A stretch of DNA of 32,159 nt, taken from positions 1 to 32,159 of the forward strand of contig URMZ01000020.1 of the NCBI GenBank assembly GCA_900549025.1. The letters run 5' to 3'. Position 1 is the stretch's first letter. Each line of letters starts with the position of its first letter. Shown here one piece after another: positions 1-7,775 of the stretch. The DNA is from an uncultured Collinsella sp. (lineage in GTDB: Bacteria; Actinomycetota; Coriobacteriia; Coriobacteriales; Coriobacteriaceae). The notes under the pieces are model-generated. The model was given only the letters and a program-made list of their open reading frames with translations, was not told the DNA's origin and ran no database searches. Position numbers and translations under genes: made by a program.

Positions 1-140
1 AGGAAAGCACTTAATGTGCTTTCCGTCTTGCGCAGGACTGTAGAGCAGCAAACTTAATATATTTCGCCGCCCCTCTGCCAAGCCCAGGCGACTCCACGCA
101 CTTTACCTGCGTAAACAATGTGAGTGAAATATGAATCTCG
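1..140. other. Non-coding start of window with a 9-bp hairpin
   Basis: No credible gene is seen. Bases 2-10 and 16-24 form a perfect 9-bp hairpin with a 5-nt loop, but no T-tract follows, so it is not an obvious intrinsic terminator. rpsJ, which normally precedes rplC, is not encoded here; it may lie further upstream or elsewhere. Confidence 0.5.
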
Positions 141-350
141 ATGGATACGCCCGCAGCCGTGTATACTAAACAGCTGTGTGTAACCAGGGGAGTATTCTGG
201 CTGGACAAAATGCCTGCTTAATAGGGTTGTCAGGTAGTCCGGACGCAATACAAGGCTGGGGAGCACGTCGTGTAAGTAGTGGTCCTCTAGGGGCGTACGC
301 TCGGTGGTGTACGCATTGTCCCAAGACCACGCGAGAGTTGGGATCATATC
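141..350 (+). promoter_or_regulatory. Structured leader RNA candidate upstream of rplC
   Basis: This gene-free stretch is rich in pairing potential. Hairpin 1 pairs 145-149 with 158-162 around an 8-nt loop, and nearly the same 26-nt sequence recurs before rplB. A small CCAG/CTGG hairpin follows at about 184-200. Hairpin 3 has an outer GGAC/GTCC pair (203-206, 237-240) and an inner CCTG/CAGG pair (213-216, 231-234). Hairpin 4 has an outer GTGGTC/GACCAC pair (279-284, 325-330) and an inner GCGTAC/GTACGC pair (293-298, 309-314), ending 20 nt before the rplC start. Ribosomal protein operons are commonly autoregulated through such leaders; which protein would bind here is unknown. Confidence 0.5.
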
Positions 351-971
351 TTGATCAGCATGATTCTCGGCCGCAAGATTGGCATGACCCAGGTTTGGGA
401 CGAGGACGACAACGTCGTTCCCGTCACGGTCATCCAGGCTGGCCCCTGCGCTGTCTCGCAGGTTAAAACTCAGGCAACCGACGGCTATGACGCCGTCCAG
501 ATCGGTTTCGGCGACATCAAGGCCAAGAACGTGAACAAGCCCATGGCTGGTCACTTCGCCAAGGCTGGCGTCGAGCCTGTCCGTTTCCTTCGTGAGGTCC
601 GCGTCGAGAACGGCGAGGAGCACAAGGTCGGCGAGGTCGTCACCGTCGCTGATTTCGCTGATGTCGAGAAGGTCGACGTCATCGGTACCTCCAAGGGTAA
701 GGGCTTCCAGGGTCGCATCAAGCGCTGGGGTCAGCGCCGCGGTCCTATGACGCATGGTTCTCACTTCCAGCGTCACCCCGGTTCTATCGGTCAGTGCGCC
801 TATCCTGCGCGCGTCCTCAAGGGCGTCAAGATGGCCGGTCACATGGGTAACGAGCGCGTTACCGTCAAGAACCTTTCCGTTGTCCGCATCGATGCCGAGC
901 AGAACCTCATCTTGGTCAAGGGCGCTGTCCCGGGTGCCAAGAATGGTCTCGTCGCCATCCGTATGGCCTAA
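351..971 (+). CDS. rplC: 50S ribosomal protein L3
   Basis: L3 is an early-assembling large-subunit protein that binds 23S rRNA near the peptidyl-transferase centre. The product has 206 residues, the normal length. It opens with the family N-terminus [12 protein letters not shown] and carries the conserved loop [15 protein letters not shown] from about residue 133. The start is taken as TTG at 351, giving the usual short lead before the conserved [10 protein letters not shown]; a GGGA about 8-9 nt upstream is a weak ribosome binding site. The ATG at 360 is an alternative with no visible Shine-Dalgarno. It is the first gene of the visible operon and follows a structured leader instead of rpsJ. 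Confidence 0.95.
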   Translation: MISMILGRKIGMTQVWDEDDNVVPVTVIQAGPCAVSQVKTQATDGYDAVQIGFGDIKAKNVNKPMAGHFAKAGVEPVRFLREVRVENGEEHKVGEVVTVADFADVEKVDVIGTSKGKGFQGRIKRWGQRRGPMTHGSHFQRHPGSIGQCAYPARVLKGVKMAGHMGNERVTVKNLSVVRIDAEQNLILVKGAVPGAKNGLVAIRMA

Positions 972-1017
972 GGGCCCAGCCCATTTAGCCCAGCGTCATA
1001 CCAAGGAGAACACTTAA

Positions 1018-1644
1018 ATGGCAAAGTTTGAAGTAAAGAACAGCGAGGGCAAGAAGGTCGCCGAGGCCGAGCTCACCGCTGAGGTGTACGGCATCGAGCC
1101 GAACATCCACGTTATGCACCACATCGTCAAGTGCCAGATGGCCTCTTGGCGTCAGGGCACCCAGTCCGCTAAGGGCCGCTCTGAGGTTTCCGGTGGCGGC
1201 AAGAAGCCTTGGCGTCAGAAGGGCACCGGCCGTGCCCGCCAGGGTTCCATCCGTGCTGCCCAGTGGCGTCACGGTGGCGTTGTCTTCGCCCCCAAGCCCC
1301 GTTCCTACGCTAAGCGTATGAACAACAAGGAGGTCAAGCTGGCTATGCGCTCCGCGCTGTCCGCCAAGCTGGCCGATGGCGAGCTCGTGCTCGTCGACGA
1401 CTACGGCTTCGAGAAGCCTTCCACCAAGGCTGCCGTTGCCATGCTCAAGGCTCTCGGCCTTGAGGGCAAGCGTCTGACCATCATCGTTCGCGATGAGGAC
1501 GTCAACGCCTACCTGTCGTTCCGCAACATTCCCAAGACGTTCATCATCACTGCCGACGAGGCCAACACCTACGATCTCGTCAACAACAACGCCGTGCTGA
1601 TGCCCGCCGACATCGCCGCTCACTTCGGGGAGGTGCTTGCATAA
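1018..1644 (+). CDS. rplD: 50S ribosomal protein L4
   Basis: L4 binds 23S rRNA, lines the exit tunnel with an extended loop and, in enterobacteria, autoregulates the S10 operon. The product has 208 residues, a typical length. The basic tunnel loop is visible at about residues 58-90 (GGGKKPWRQKGTGRARQGS), followed by the APKPRSYAKRMN segment. AAGGAG lies 9 nt before the ATG. It sits 46 nt after rplC and abuts rplW. Because L4 is the classical S10 autoregulator, it is a candidate ligand for the hairpin leaders before rplC and rplB; that is inference. Confidence 0.96.
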   Translation: MAKFEVKNSEGKKVAEAELTAEVYGIEPNIHVMHHIVKCQMASWRQGTQSAKGRSEVSGGGKKPWRQKGTGRARQGSIRAAQWRHGGVVFAPKPRSYAKRMNNKEVKLAMRSALSAKLADGELVLVDDYGFEKPSTKAAVAMLKALGLEGKRLTIIVRDEDVNAYLSFRNIPKTFIITADEANTYDLVNNNAVLMPADIAAHFGEVLA

Positions 1645-1932
1645 ATGACCGCCCACGAGATCATCATCCGTCCGATCGTGTCCGAGCGTTCCTTCTCCGG
1701 CATGGAGCTGAACAAGTACACGTTCGAGGTCGCCAAGGATGCTAACAAGTATCAGATCAAGGACGCTGTCGAGGAGATCTTCGGCGTCAAGGTCGTTCGC
1801 GTGAACACCCTGACGGTCAAGCCCAAGACCAAGCGCGTGCGCTATGTCGCCGGCAAGACCCGTTCTTGGAAGAAGGCCATCGTCACGCTGGCCGAGGGCG
1901 ACACCATCGAGGTCTTTGGCAACCAGGCCTAA
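1645..1932 (+). CDS. rplW: 50S ribosomal protein L23
   Basis: L23 sits at the tunnel exit and docks trigger factor and the signal recognition particle. The 95-residue product matches the family: an N-terminal segment HEIIIRPIVSERSF, the motif YTFEVAKDANKYQIKDAVEE, and the basic loop VKPKTKRVRYVAGKTRSWKK. Its ATG directly follows the rplD stop codon (TAA then ATG), implying translational coupling; GGGGAGG inside the end of rplD serves as ribosome binding site. A 179-nt structured gap separates it from rplB. Confidence 0.96.
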   Translation: MTAHEIIIRPIVSERSFSGMELNKYTFEVAKDANKYQIKDAVEEIFGVKVVRVNTLTVKPKTKRVRYVAGKTRSWKKAIVTLAEGDTIEVFGNQA

Positions 1933-2111
1933 GACTCGCTGCTGTTGAGTGAGCTCATGCCTCCCAACTAGGGGAGGCGAGAGCTCAAGGTTTTGGGCGT
2001 ATAAAATGGACACGCCCGGAACCGTGTATACGTCCGGTGTCATCGCACCCGAGGCAGAACCTCGAATCCCTGTCTGCGATGGCTAACGGATTCCTATTGA
2101 AAGGGATTGTA
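1933..2111 (+). promoter_or_regulatory. Structured intra-operon leader before rplB
   Basis: A bipartite hairpin pairs GAGCTC (1951-1956) with GAGCTC (1981-1986) and GCCTCCC (1959-1965) with GGGAGGC (1972-1978); only a short TTTT follows at 1991, so it is a poor terminator. The hairpin at 2010-2027 pairs 2010-2014 with 2023-2027 and is 23/26 identical over 2006-2031 to 141-166; one change turns a U-G pair into C-G, as expected for a conserved RNA. A third fold pairs ATCGCA (2042-2047) with TGCGAT (2075-2080) around CGAGG/CCTCG (2050-2054, 2060-2064). A regulatory or processing role is inferred. No convincing promoter was found. Confidence 0.5.
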
Positions 2112-2942
2112 ATGGCTGTAAAGCACCTTAAGCCGACCTCCGCTGGTAGGCGTTGGCAGACGATCTCCGACTTCTCCGAGATCACCTGCACCAAGCCCGA
2201 GAAGTCTCTTCTCGAGCCCCTGCCCAAGAAGGCCGGTCGTAACAACAACGGCCGCATCACCACCCGCCACCAGGGTGGCGGCGTGAAGCGTCGTTACCGC
2301 GTGATCGACTTCAAGCGCAACAAGGACGGCGTGCCCGCCAAGGTTGCCACGATCGAGTACGATCCGAACCGTTCCGCTCGCATCGCTCTGCTGCACTACG
2401 CTGACGGTGAGAAGCGCTACATCCTGGCCCCCAAGGGCCTCGAGGTCGGTCAGACCATCATGTCCGGTTCTGACGCCGACATCAAGCCGGGCAACGCTCT
2501 GCCCCTCGCCGACATCCCCGTCGGTACGCTCATCCACGCCGTCGAGTTCCAGCCGGGCAAGGGCGCTGCTATCGCCCGTTCCGCCGGTAACTCCTGCCAG
2601 CTGATGGGTAAGGAGGGCAAGTACGCTATCGTCCGTATGCCTTCCTCCGAGATGCGCCGCATCCTCGTTACCTGCCGCGCCACCGTCGGTGAGGTCGGCA
2701 ACGCCGATCACTCCAACATCGTCATCGGCAAGGCCGGCCGTAAGCGTCACATGAACGTGCGCCCGACCGTCCGCGGTACCGTCATGAACCCTGTCGACCA
2801 CCCGCACGGCGGTGGCGAGGGCAAGAACCACACCTCTGGTCGTCCCTCCGTTACCCCCTGGGGTAAGCCGACGAAGGGCCTTCGTACGCGCAAGAAGAAG
2901 AAGGTCTCGAACCAGCACATCATTCGTCGCCGTAAGAAGTAA
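2112..2942 (+). CDS. rplB: 50S ribosomal protein L2
   Basis: L2 is a universal large-subunit core protein needed for subunit joining and peptidyl-transferase activity. From the ATG at 2112 it has 276 residues, the normal length, beginning [15 protein letters not shown]. The hallmark C-terminal segment [13 protein letters not shown] with its conserved histidines is at about residues 223-235, followed by the basic tail. An in-frame extension up to 2037 exists but lacks family similarity; GAAAGGG lies just upstream of 2112, so that start is preferred. It is the first gene after the rplB leader. Confidence 0.96.
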   Translation: MAVKHLKPTSAGRRWQTISDFSEITCTKPEKSLLEPLPKKAGRNNNGRITTRHQGGGVKRRYRVIDFKRNKDGVPAKVATIEYDPNRSARIALLHYADGEKRYILAPKGLEVGQTIMSGSDADIKPGNALPLADIPVGTLIHAVEFQPGKGAAIARSAGNSCQLMGKEGKYAIVRMPSSEMRRILVTCRATVGEVGNADHSNIVIGKAGRKRHMNVRPTVRGTVMNPVDHPHGGGEGKNHTSGRPSVTPWGKPTKGLRTRKKKKVSNQHIIRRRKK

Positions 2943-2974
2943 TTTCGGATACCGAGTTTTAGGAGAAAGCACTT

Positions 2975-3235
2975 ATGAGCAGAAGTCTCAAAAAGGGCCC
3001 GTTCGTGGAGACTCGCCTTCTCTCGCGTATCACCGCGATGAACGAGGCTGGCAAGAAGGACGTCGTGAAGACCTGGTCCCGCGCGTCCACCATCTTCCCC
3101 GAGATGGTTGGTCACACCATCGCCGTCCACGACGGCCGCAAGCATGTGCCCGTGTATGTTACCGAGTCCATGGTTGGTCACAAGCTCGGCGAGTTCGCGC
3201 CGACTCGTACGTTCCGTGGCCACAAGGCCAAATAG
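2975..3235 (+). CDS. rpsS: 30S ribosomal protein S19
   Basis: S19 forms the head of the small subunit with S13 and contacts 16S rRNA. The 86-residue product begins [11 protein letters not shown] and has the family blocks [20 protein letters not shown] and [17 protein letters not shown]. It is a few residues shorter than the E. coli protein at the C-terminus. AGGAGAAAG lies 6 nt upstream of the ATG. It lies 32 nt after rplB and 14 nt before rplV, in the standard order. Confidence 0.96.
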   Translation: MSRSLKKGPFVETRLLSRITAMNEAGKKDVVKTWSRASTIFPEMVGHTIAVHDGRKHVPVYVTESMVGHKLGEFAPTRTFRGHKAK

Positions 3236-3249
3236 GGGGTTAACCGTAA

Positions 3250-3621
3250 ATGGCAACTAAGTCTATTGAAACTGAGGCCACCGAGGTTCGCGCCGTCGCT
3301 AAGTACGTGCGTGTTTCCCCCAGCAAGGCCCGCCTGGTGGTCGATCTGATCCGCCGCAAGCCTGTCGCTCAGGCCTTCGACATCCTCCACTTCTGCGACC
3401 GCGCCGTCGCCGTGGATGTCGAGAAGGTTCTCCGTTCCGCCGTTGCGAACGCCGAGAACAACAACGGTCTGCGTGCCGACAACCTGGTTGTCGCCGCTGC
3501 CTATGTTGACGAGGGTCCGACGCTTAAGCGCATCCGTCCCCGCGCCAAGGGTTCCGCTTCTCGTATTCTGAAGCGTACTTCCCACATCACCGTCGTCGTT
3601 GCTCCTCGAAAGGAGGCGTAA
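3250..3621 (+). CDS. rplV: 50S ribosomal protein L22
   Basis: L22 lines the exit tunnel with a beta-hairpin that is a site of macrolide resistance. The product has 123 residues; the core begins at about residue 12 ([18 protein letters not shown]) after a short charged N-terminal extension. The tunnel hairpin is visible near the C-terminus ([20 protein letters not shown]). An AGGGGG lies 8-13 nt before the ATG. rpsC follows after 6 nt. Confidence 0.95.
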   Translation: MATKSIETEATEVRAVAKYVRVSPSKARLVVDLIRRKPVAQAFDILHFCDRAVAVDVEKVLRSAVANAENNNGLRADNLVVAAAYVDEGPTLKRIRPRAKGSASRILKRTSHITVVVAPRKEA

Positions 3622-3627
3622 AGCTGT

Positions 3628-4338
3628 ATGGGTCAGAAAGTCTACCCCACCGGCTTCCGTCTTGGCATCACCGAGAACTGGCGCTCCCGTTGGTTCGCAG
3701 AAAAGGATTACGCTAAGACCCTCGGTAACGATCTCGAGATCCGCAAGTACCTCGAGAAGCGTCTTTCCCGCGCAGCTGTCTCCCGCGTCGAGATCGAGCG
3801 CGCTGGCGACAAGGTGAAGGTCATCATCCTCACCGCTCGCCCCGGCGTTGTCATCGGTAAGAAGGGTGCCGAGATCGATACCCTCCGCACCGAGCTCGAG
3901 AAGGTCGCTGGCGTCTCCAAGGGCCAGCTCTCCGTCGACGTTGTCGAGATCAAGCGCCCCGAGCTCGACGCCAACCTCGTTGCTCAGTCTATTGCCGAGC
4001 AGCTCGAGGGCCGCGTTGCCTTCCGTCGCGCTATGCGCAAGGCTGTCCAGTCCGCCCGCAAGGCCGGCGCTAAGGGCATCCGTATCCAGTGCTCCGGTCG
4101 TCTCGGCGGTGCCGAGATGGGCCGTCGTGAGTGGTACCGTGAGGGTCGCGTGCCTCTGCACACCCTCCGTGCCAAGATCGACTACGGCACGGCTGTCGCC
4201 AGCACCACCATGGGCGCTTGCGGCGTGAAGGTCTGGATCTACCTGGGCGAGAAGCTCCCGGGCCAGCCTGTTCCCAACCCTGCACTCGAGGGCTCTTCCC
4301 GTCCTCGTCGTCGTAACTCCGAGAGGAGGGGTCAGTAG
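3628..4338 (+). CDS. rpsC: 30S ribosomal protein S3
   Basis: S3 is at the mRNA entry channel and contributes to helicase activity of the 30S subunit. The 236-residue product starts [17 protein letters not shown] type-2 RNA-binding domain contains the GxxG motif in VIGKKG (about residues 75-80), and the C-terminal domain includes the block [22 protein letters not shown] basic tail rich in proline and arginine closes the protein. A very good GAAAGGAGG precedes the ATG within the end of rplV. Its stop codon overlaps the rplP start by 1 nt. Confidence 0.96.
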   Translation: MGQKVYPTGFRLGITENWRSRWFAEKDYAKTLGNDLEIRKYLEKRLSRAAVSRVEIERAGDKVKVIILTARPGVVIGKKGAEIDTLRTELEKVAGVSKGQLSVDVVEIKRPELDANLVAQSIAEQLEGRVAFRRAMRKAVQSARKAGAKGIRIQCSGRLGGAEMGRREWYREGRVPLHTLRAKIDYGTAVASTTMGACGVKVWIYLGEKLPGQPVPNPALEGSSRPRRRNSERRGQ

Positions 4339-4841
4339 TGCTTGCCCCTAAGCGTATTCTTCACCGCAAGGTGCAGCGTGGCTCCATGAAGGGCCAGGCC
4401 AAGGGTAATACCGAGCTGCATTTCGGCGAGTTTGGTATCCAGGCTCTCGAGGCCCATTGGATCACCAACCGTCAGATCGAGGCCGCTCGTATTGCCATGA
4501 CCCGCTACATGAAGCGTGGCGGTCGTGTCTACATCACGATCTTCCCCGATAAGCCCATCACCAAGAAGCCTGCCGAGACTCGCATGGGTTCTGGTAAGGG
4601 TAACCCCGAGGAGTGGGTGGCCGTCGTCAAGCCCGGCCGCATCATGTTCGAGGTCAAGGGCGTGCCCGAGGAGGTCGCTCGCGAGGCTCTGCGTCTTGCA
4701 CAGCACAAGCTTCCCATCAAGACCAAGATTGTTGCTGCTAAGAACGCTGAGCAGCGCATCGAGAAGGAGATGGCTGAGGAGGCCGCTCTCGAGGCCAAGT
4801 GGGCTGCTGAGGACGCCGCCGCCGCCAAGGAGGAGAACTAA
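4338..4841 (+). CDS. rplP: 50S ribosomal protein L16 with an acidic C-terminal tail
   Basis: L16 organises the A-site region of the large subunit. The core matches the family: [36 protein letters not shown], the arginine-containing [20 protein letters not shown], and [20 protein letters not shown]. The start is GTG at 4338, overlapping the rpsC stop by one base. The protein has 167 residues, about 25-30 longer than the common 137-144; the excess is an Ala/Glu-rich helical tail after about residue 135. It also overlaps the rpmC start (TAATG). Confidence 0.95.
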   Translation: MLAPKRILHRKVQRGSMKGQAKGNTELHFGEFGIQALEAHWITNRQIEAARIAMTRYMKRGGRVYITIFPDKPITKKPAETRMGSGKGNPEEWVAVVKPGRIMFEVKGVPEEVAREALRLAQHKLPIKTKIVAAKNAEQRIEKEMAEEAALEAKWAAEDAAAAKEEN

Positions 4842-5056
4842 TGAAGCCCGCAGAGATTCGTGAGCTCTCGGACGCTCAGCTCGTTGAGAAGCTGAAGGAA
4901 ATGCGCGCCGAGCTCTTTAACCTTCGTTTCCAGATGGCCACCAGCCAGCTGGACAACACCGCTCGCGTCATCACCGTGAAGAAGGACATCGCTCGCGTCC
5001 TCACGGAGCAGCGCGCCCGCGAGATCGCAGCGGAGAAGTCCGCTGTCGCCGAGTAG
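4841..5056 (+). CDS. rpmC: 50S ribosomal protein L29
   Basis: L29 is a small helical-hairpin protein at the tunnel exit next to L23. The 71-residue product has the family pattern: IRELSDAQLVEKLKEMRAEL, then LFNLRFQMATSQLDN, then a second helix IARVLTEQRAREIAAE. Its ATG overlaps the rplP stop, and AAGGAGGAG lies just upstream inside rplP, so the pair is translationally coupled. Confidence 0.95.
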   Translation: MKPAEIRELSDAQLVEKLKEMRAELFNLRFQMATSQLDNTARVITVKKDIARVLTEQRAREIAAEKSAVAE

Positions 5057-5072
5057 GACCTAAGGAGAGAAC

Positions 5073-5333
5073 ATGACTGATTCGCGTAACTCGCGTAAGG
5101 TCCGTACGGGTGTCGTTACCTCCGTCTCCGGTGCCAAGACCATTGTCGTCACCATCACCGAGCGCAAGCGTCACCCCAAGTACGGCAAGATGATGACCAG
5201 CTCCAAGAAGCTGCACGCTCACGACGAGGAGTGCACGGCTGGCGTGGGCGACACCGTCCGCGTTATGGAGACCCGTCCTATGTCCAAGATGAAGCGTTGG
5301 CGCCTCATCGAGGTCGTCGAGCGCGCTAAATAA
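5073..5333 (+). CDS. rpsQ: 30S ribosomal protein S17
   Basis: S17 is a primary 16S rRNA-binding protein of OB fold. The 86-residue product contains the characteristic VRTGVVTSVSGAKTIVVTI and ERKRHPKYGKMM, and the GDTVRVMETRPMSKMKRWRL block. AAGGAGAGA lies 6 nt before the ATG. It is followed by a 118-nt structured gap instead of directly by rplN. Confidence 0.95.
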   Translation: MTDSRNSRKVRTGVVTSVSGAKTIVVTITERKRHPKYGKMMTSSKKLHAHDEECTAGVGDTVRVMETRPMSKMKRWRLIEVVERAK

Positions 5334-5451
5334 GCAGTCGCTCTTACGACTTGTACGTTTCCGAAGATGTGCGTATGCCGGGCTTGCATACCACGGGCCG
5401 TATAAAGGCTGCGCACCTCTCTTCGGTTCTTAGTTCGGAGGAACATCTACC
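5334..5451 (+). promoter_or_regulatory. Junction-type leader RNA candidate before rplN
   Basis: An outer stem pairs CCGAAG (5361-5366) with CTTCGG (5421-5426) and GTGCG (5369-5373) with CGCAC (5412-5416). Inside are a TATGC/GCATA hairpin (5374-5378, 5386-5390) and a short GCC/GGC hairpin (5397-5399, 5407-5409), giving a multibranched fold. A possible promoter is TTGTAC at 5351 with TATGCC 17 nt later; it is weak. The fold ends 25 nt before the rplN start, after which GGAGGAAC supplies the ribosome binding site. A regulatory role is inferred. Confidence 0.5.
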
Positions 5452-5820
5452 ATGATTCAGATGCAAACCATGCTGAACGTCGCCGACAACTCCGGCGCTC
5501 GCAAGATTCGCTGCATCAAGGTGCTTGGCGGTTCCAAGCGTCGTTATGCAGGCATCGGCGATGTGTTCATCGGTGCTGTCCAGGAGGCTACCCCTGGCGC
5601 CAACGTCAAGAAGAAGGACGTTGTCCGTTGCGTCGTCGTTCGCACCGTTAAGGAGATCCGCCGCAAGGATGGCTCCTACATTCGCTTTGATGAGAACGCC
5701 TGCGTTGTCATCAACAACGATGGTTCGCCCGTCGGCACCCGTATCTTCGGGCCCGTCGCTCGTGAGCTTCGTGACAAGAAGTACATGAAGATCGTCTCGC
5801 TCGCTCCCGAGACCCTGTAG
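5452..5820 (+). CDS. rplN: 50S ribosomal protein L14
   Basis: L14 lies at the subunit interface and contacts 16S rRNA and L19. The 122-residue product has the exact family length and begins [19 protein letters not shown]; it also shows [19 protein letters not shown] and the C-terminal [30 protein letters not shown] precedes the ATG by about 8 nt. rplX follows after 13 nt. Confidence 0.96.
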   Translation: MIQMQTMLNVADNSGARKIRCIKVLGGSKRRYAGIGDVFIGAVQEATPGANVKKKDVVRCVVVRTVKEIRRKDGSYIRFDENACVVINNDGSPVGTRIFGPVARELRDKKYMKIVSLAPETL

Positions 5821-5833
5821 TTAGGGGAGATAT

Positions 5834-6139
5834 ATGTATATCAAGAAGGGCGATAAGGTCCAGGTTCTCTCTGGTAAGGATCGCGGCAAGCAGGGCGTTG
5901 TCCTGCGTGCTCTCCCCGCCGAGAACAAGGTCGTTGTCGAGGGCGTTTCGGTCGTCAAGAAGGCCGTCAAGCCCAACGCTGCCAACCAGCAGGGCGGCAT
6001 CGTTTCGCAGGAGGCTCCCATCGACGCCTCCAACGTCAATCTCGTTTGCCCCGAGTGCGGTAAGGTTACCCGCGTCGGTCACGAGAAGGACGGCAAGAAC
6101 AAGCTGCGCGTCTGCAAGAAGTGCGGCCACAAGTTCTAA
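5834..6139 (+). CDS. rplX: 50S ribosomal protein L24
   Basis: L24 is an assembly-initiator protein with a KOW domain. The 101-residue product opens with the KOW motif [20 protein letters not shown]. It ends with four cysteines in CPECGKVTR and CKKCGHKF, a zinc-ribbon pattern seen in many bacterial L24 proteins. GGGGAGATAT precedes the ATG. It is the last ribosomal gene here; a strong terminator follows 27 nt later, and rplE, rpsN and rpsH are absent. Confidence 0.95.
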   Translation: MYIKKGDKVQVLSGKDRGKQGVVLRALPAENKVVVEGVSVVKKAVKPNAANQQGGIVSQEAPIDASNVNLVCPECGKVTRVGHEKDGKNKLRVCKKCGHKF

Positions 6140-6165
6140 GCTGCCCGCAACATCAAGTTGCTAGC

Positions 6166-6201
6166 AAAGGCCCGGATGCCCCACGGCACCCGGGCCTTTT
6201 T
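6166..6201 (+). terminator. Intrinsic terminator of the ribosomal operon
   Basis: A 10-bp stem pairs AAAGGCCCGG with CCGGGCCTTT around about 13 nt and runs into a T-tract at 6197-6201. It lies 27 nt after the rplX stop and closes the operon. Confidence 0.9.
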
Positions 6202-6212
6202 CTATCCCTACT

Positions 6213-6430
6213 CATTGGGGACAGACTTAAATGAGTGGCCGTTGTTTGGTGGTCATTGGGGACAGATTTAAATGACTAGTCGTTTGGGACGTTCTTAAAC
6301 GACTAGCCTATGGGGACAGTCTTTAGATCAATATATCTGGCCATCTGGGATGGGCTTCAACGAAAGCGGCACATAGGGACGTTCCCCAGGTGCCGGCAGT
6401 TTGGGACGGTCCTTTGATGTCTGATGCCCC
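6213..6430. repeat. Cluster of degenerate GGGAC-type repeats
   Basis: About six copies of a motif close to TTGGGGACAGNYTTTA start near 6214, 6255, 6284, 6310, 6374 and 6400. Some variants read GGGACGTTC instead of GGGACAG. Bases 6276-6285 and 6297-6306 form a perfect 10-bp inverted repeat, and CGGCAC/GTGCCG form another around 6367-6394. The pattern resembles repetitive extragenic palindromes. No transposase is nearby and no gene is seen between 6202 and 6689. Confidence 0.55.
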
Positions 6431-6555
6431 CAGAGGGGTGAAGTAATACAGCCTGCTCTGTCTTTTAGGGCTTTGTTGTTCCGCCCCTTTATGTTTCGCA
6501 AGGACTTTCGCACGCGCATTTATGCGCATATCATTGCGCGATAATGCGTGTAATG

Positions 6556-6645
6556 GCGCAAACATGTGCAAACTATGGCTAAATAGTGACTGAAAAGCAA
6601 ATAGACATGCAAATACGAGCAAATATGCGCGCAATTGTGCGAATA
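6556..6645 (+). promoter_or_regulatory. Phased GCAAA(T)A repeats upstream of the oxidoreductase
   Basis: GCAAAC occurs at 6558 and 6568; GCAAATA at 6597, 6609 and 6619; GCAATTG at 6631; a GCGAATA variant follows near 6639. Spacings are 10-12 bp, or 29 bp in one gap, which places most copies on one face of the helix. The stretch is much more AT-rich than its surroundings. It may be an operator array, possibly for the DeoR-type regulator two genes downstream, but that link is inference. Confidence 0.4.
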
Positions 6646-6692
6646 TAGAGCTGTTAGAAATGAAGAACCTTCGATGACTCAGGAGGCACATG

Positions 6693-7772
6693 ATGGCAGA
6701 TTCCAAACAGGCTCCGCTCGACGCCGAGGCAGCCGCAAAGGCGGCGTTTGCCTCGGTCCAGGATCAGCCGTTCCCCGATGATATCTTTACGGCCCCCGAG
6801 CTCCGCTGGGCCGTGATCGGTTGCGGCGTTATCGCCAACCAAATGGCCCAGTCCCTCGCTCTGGCCGGCCGCAAGCTCGCGGGTGTCGCCAACCGTACGC
6901 TGTCCAAGGCCCAGGCTTTTGCCGAGCAGTATGGCGTCGAGAAGGTGTACGAGACGGTTGAGGACCTCTACGCCGATCCAGACATCGATGCCGTCTATAT
7001 CACCACGCCGCACAACACGCATATCACCTATCTGCGTGCCGCGCTGGCCGCCGGCAAGCATGTGCTCTGCGAGAAAGCCATTACCCTCAACTCCGCCGAG
7101 CTCGACGAGGCCCGTGCCATCGCCGACGAGCACAACGTGGTCCTTATGGACGCCACCACGGTGCTCCACATGCCGCTGTATCAAGAGCTGCGCCGCCGCA
7201 TGGATGCCGGCGAGTTTGGCCACATGAACCTCGCTCAGCTCAACTTTGGCAGCTACAAGGAGTACGGTGATCTGACCAATCGTTTCTACAACCGTAGCCT
7301 TGCCGGCGGCGCCATGCTCGACATTGGCGTGTATGCGCTCTCCGTCATGCGCCTCTTTATGGCGAGCCAGCCCGCTGAGGTTGTTTCGCTGGGCAACACC
7401 TGTGAGACCGGTGTCGACGTTGCGGGCGGCATTGTCTGCCGCAACGCCGAACAGCAGCTGGGCGTGGTGAGTCTTACGCTCCACTCCAAGCAGCCCAAGC
7501 GCTCGGTCATCAGCTTTGACAAGTGCTATATCGAGGTCATCGAGTATCCGCGTGCCGACCATGCGACCATCGTGTGGACTGCGGACGGTCACCGTGAGGA
7601 GGTCCACGCTGGCACCGAAGCCTACGCACTGTGCTACGAGATGGCCGACCTGGAGAAGGCCATTGCCGGCGATGATTCGAAGCGCGAGCTTCTGGACTAT
7701 GCTTCTGATGTTATGGAGCTGATGACCAAGCTACGCGCCGACTGGGGAGTCGTGTACCCCGAGGAGGAGTAA
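6693..7772 (+). CDS. Gfo/Idh/MocA-family NAD(P)-dependent oxidoreductase
   Basis: The family oxidises or reduces sugars, inositols and related polyols with NAD(P). After a 35-40 residue lead the Rossmann motif WAVIGCGVIA appears (about residues 40-49), then acidic residues and ITTPHNTH. The family lysine is in VLCEKAITLN (about residue 127). A C-terminal substrate domain has the typical GGAMLDIGVYALS segment. Two adjacent ATGs exist; AGGAGG at 6681-6686 is only 3 nt from the first (6690) but 6 nt from the second (6693), so the second is preferred, giving 359 residues. A DeoR-type regulator follows after 3 nt, so the two are probably co-transcribed. The substrate is unknown. Confidence 0.9.
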   Translation: MADSKQAPLDAEAAAKAAFASVQDQPFPDDIFTAPELRWAVIGCGVIANQMAQSLALAGRKLAGVANRTLSKAQAFAEQYGVEKVYETVEDLYADPDIDAVYITTPHNTHITYLRAALAAGKHVLCEKAITLNSAELDEARAIADEHNVVLMDATTVLHMPLYQELRRRMDAGEFGHMNLAQLNFGSYKEYGDLTNRFYNRSLAGGAMLDIGVYALSVMRLFMASQPAEVVSLGNTCETGVDVAGGIVCRNAEQQLGVVSLTLHSKQPKRSVISFDKCYIEVIEYPRADHATIVWTADGHREEVHAGTEAYALCYEMADLEKAIAGDDSKRELLDYASDVMELMTKLRADWGVVYPEEE

Positions 7773-7775
7773 GCG

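Noticed and set aside
14..43. Possible nine-residue leader peptide after AGGAAAG
   Set aside because: The start lies inside a perfect hairpin and the peptide shows no feature of a regulatory leader. Too short to support.
54..842. 262-codon open frame on the minus strand opposite rplC
   Set aside because: It is a codon-bias shadow of rplC and has no family similarity. The same applies to long antisense frames at 985-2043, 2094-2972 and 3178-4161.
6323..6706. 127-codon minus-strand frame in the repeat region
   Set aside because: It runs through repeats and the AT-rich operator array, lacks a ribosome binding site and matches no family.
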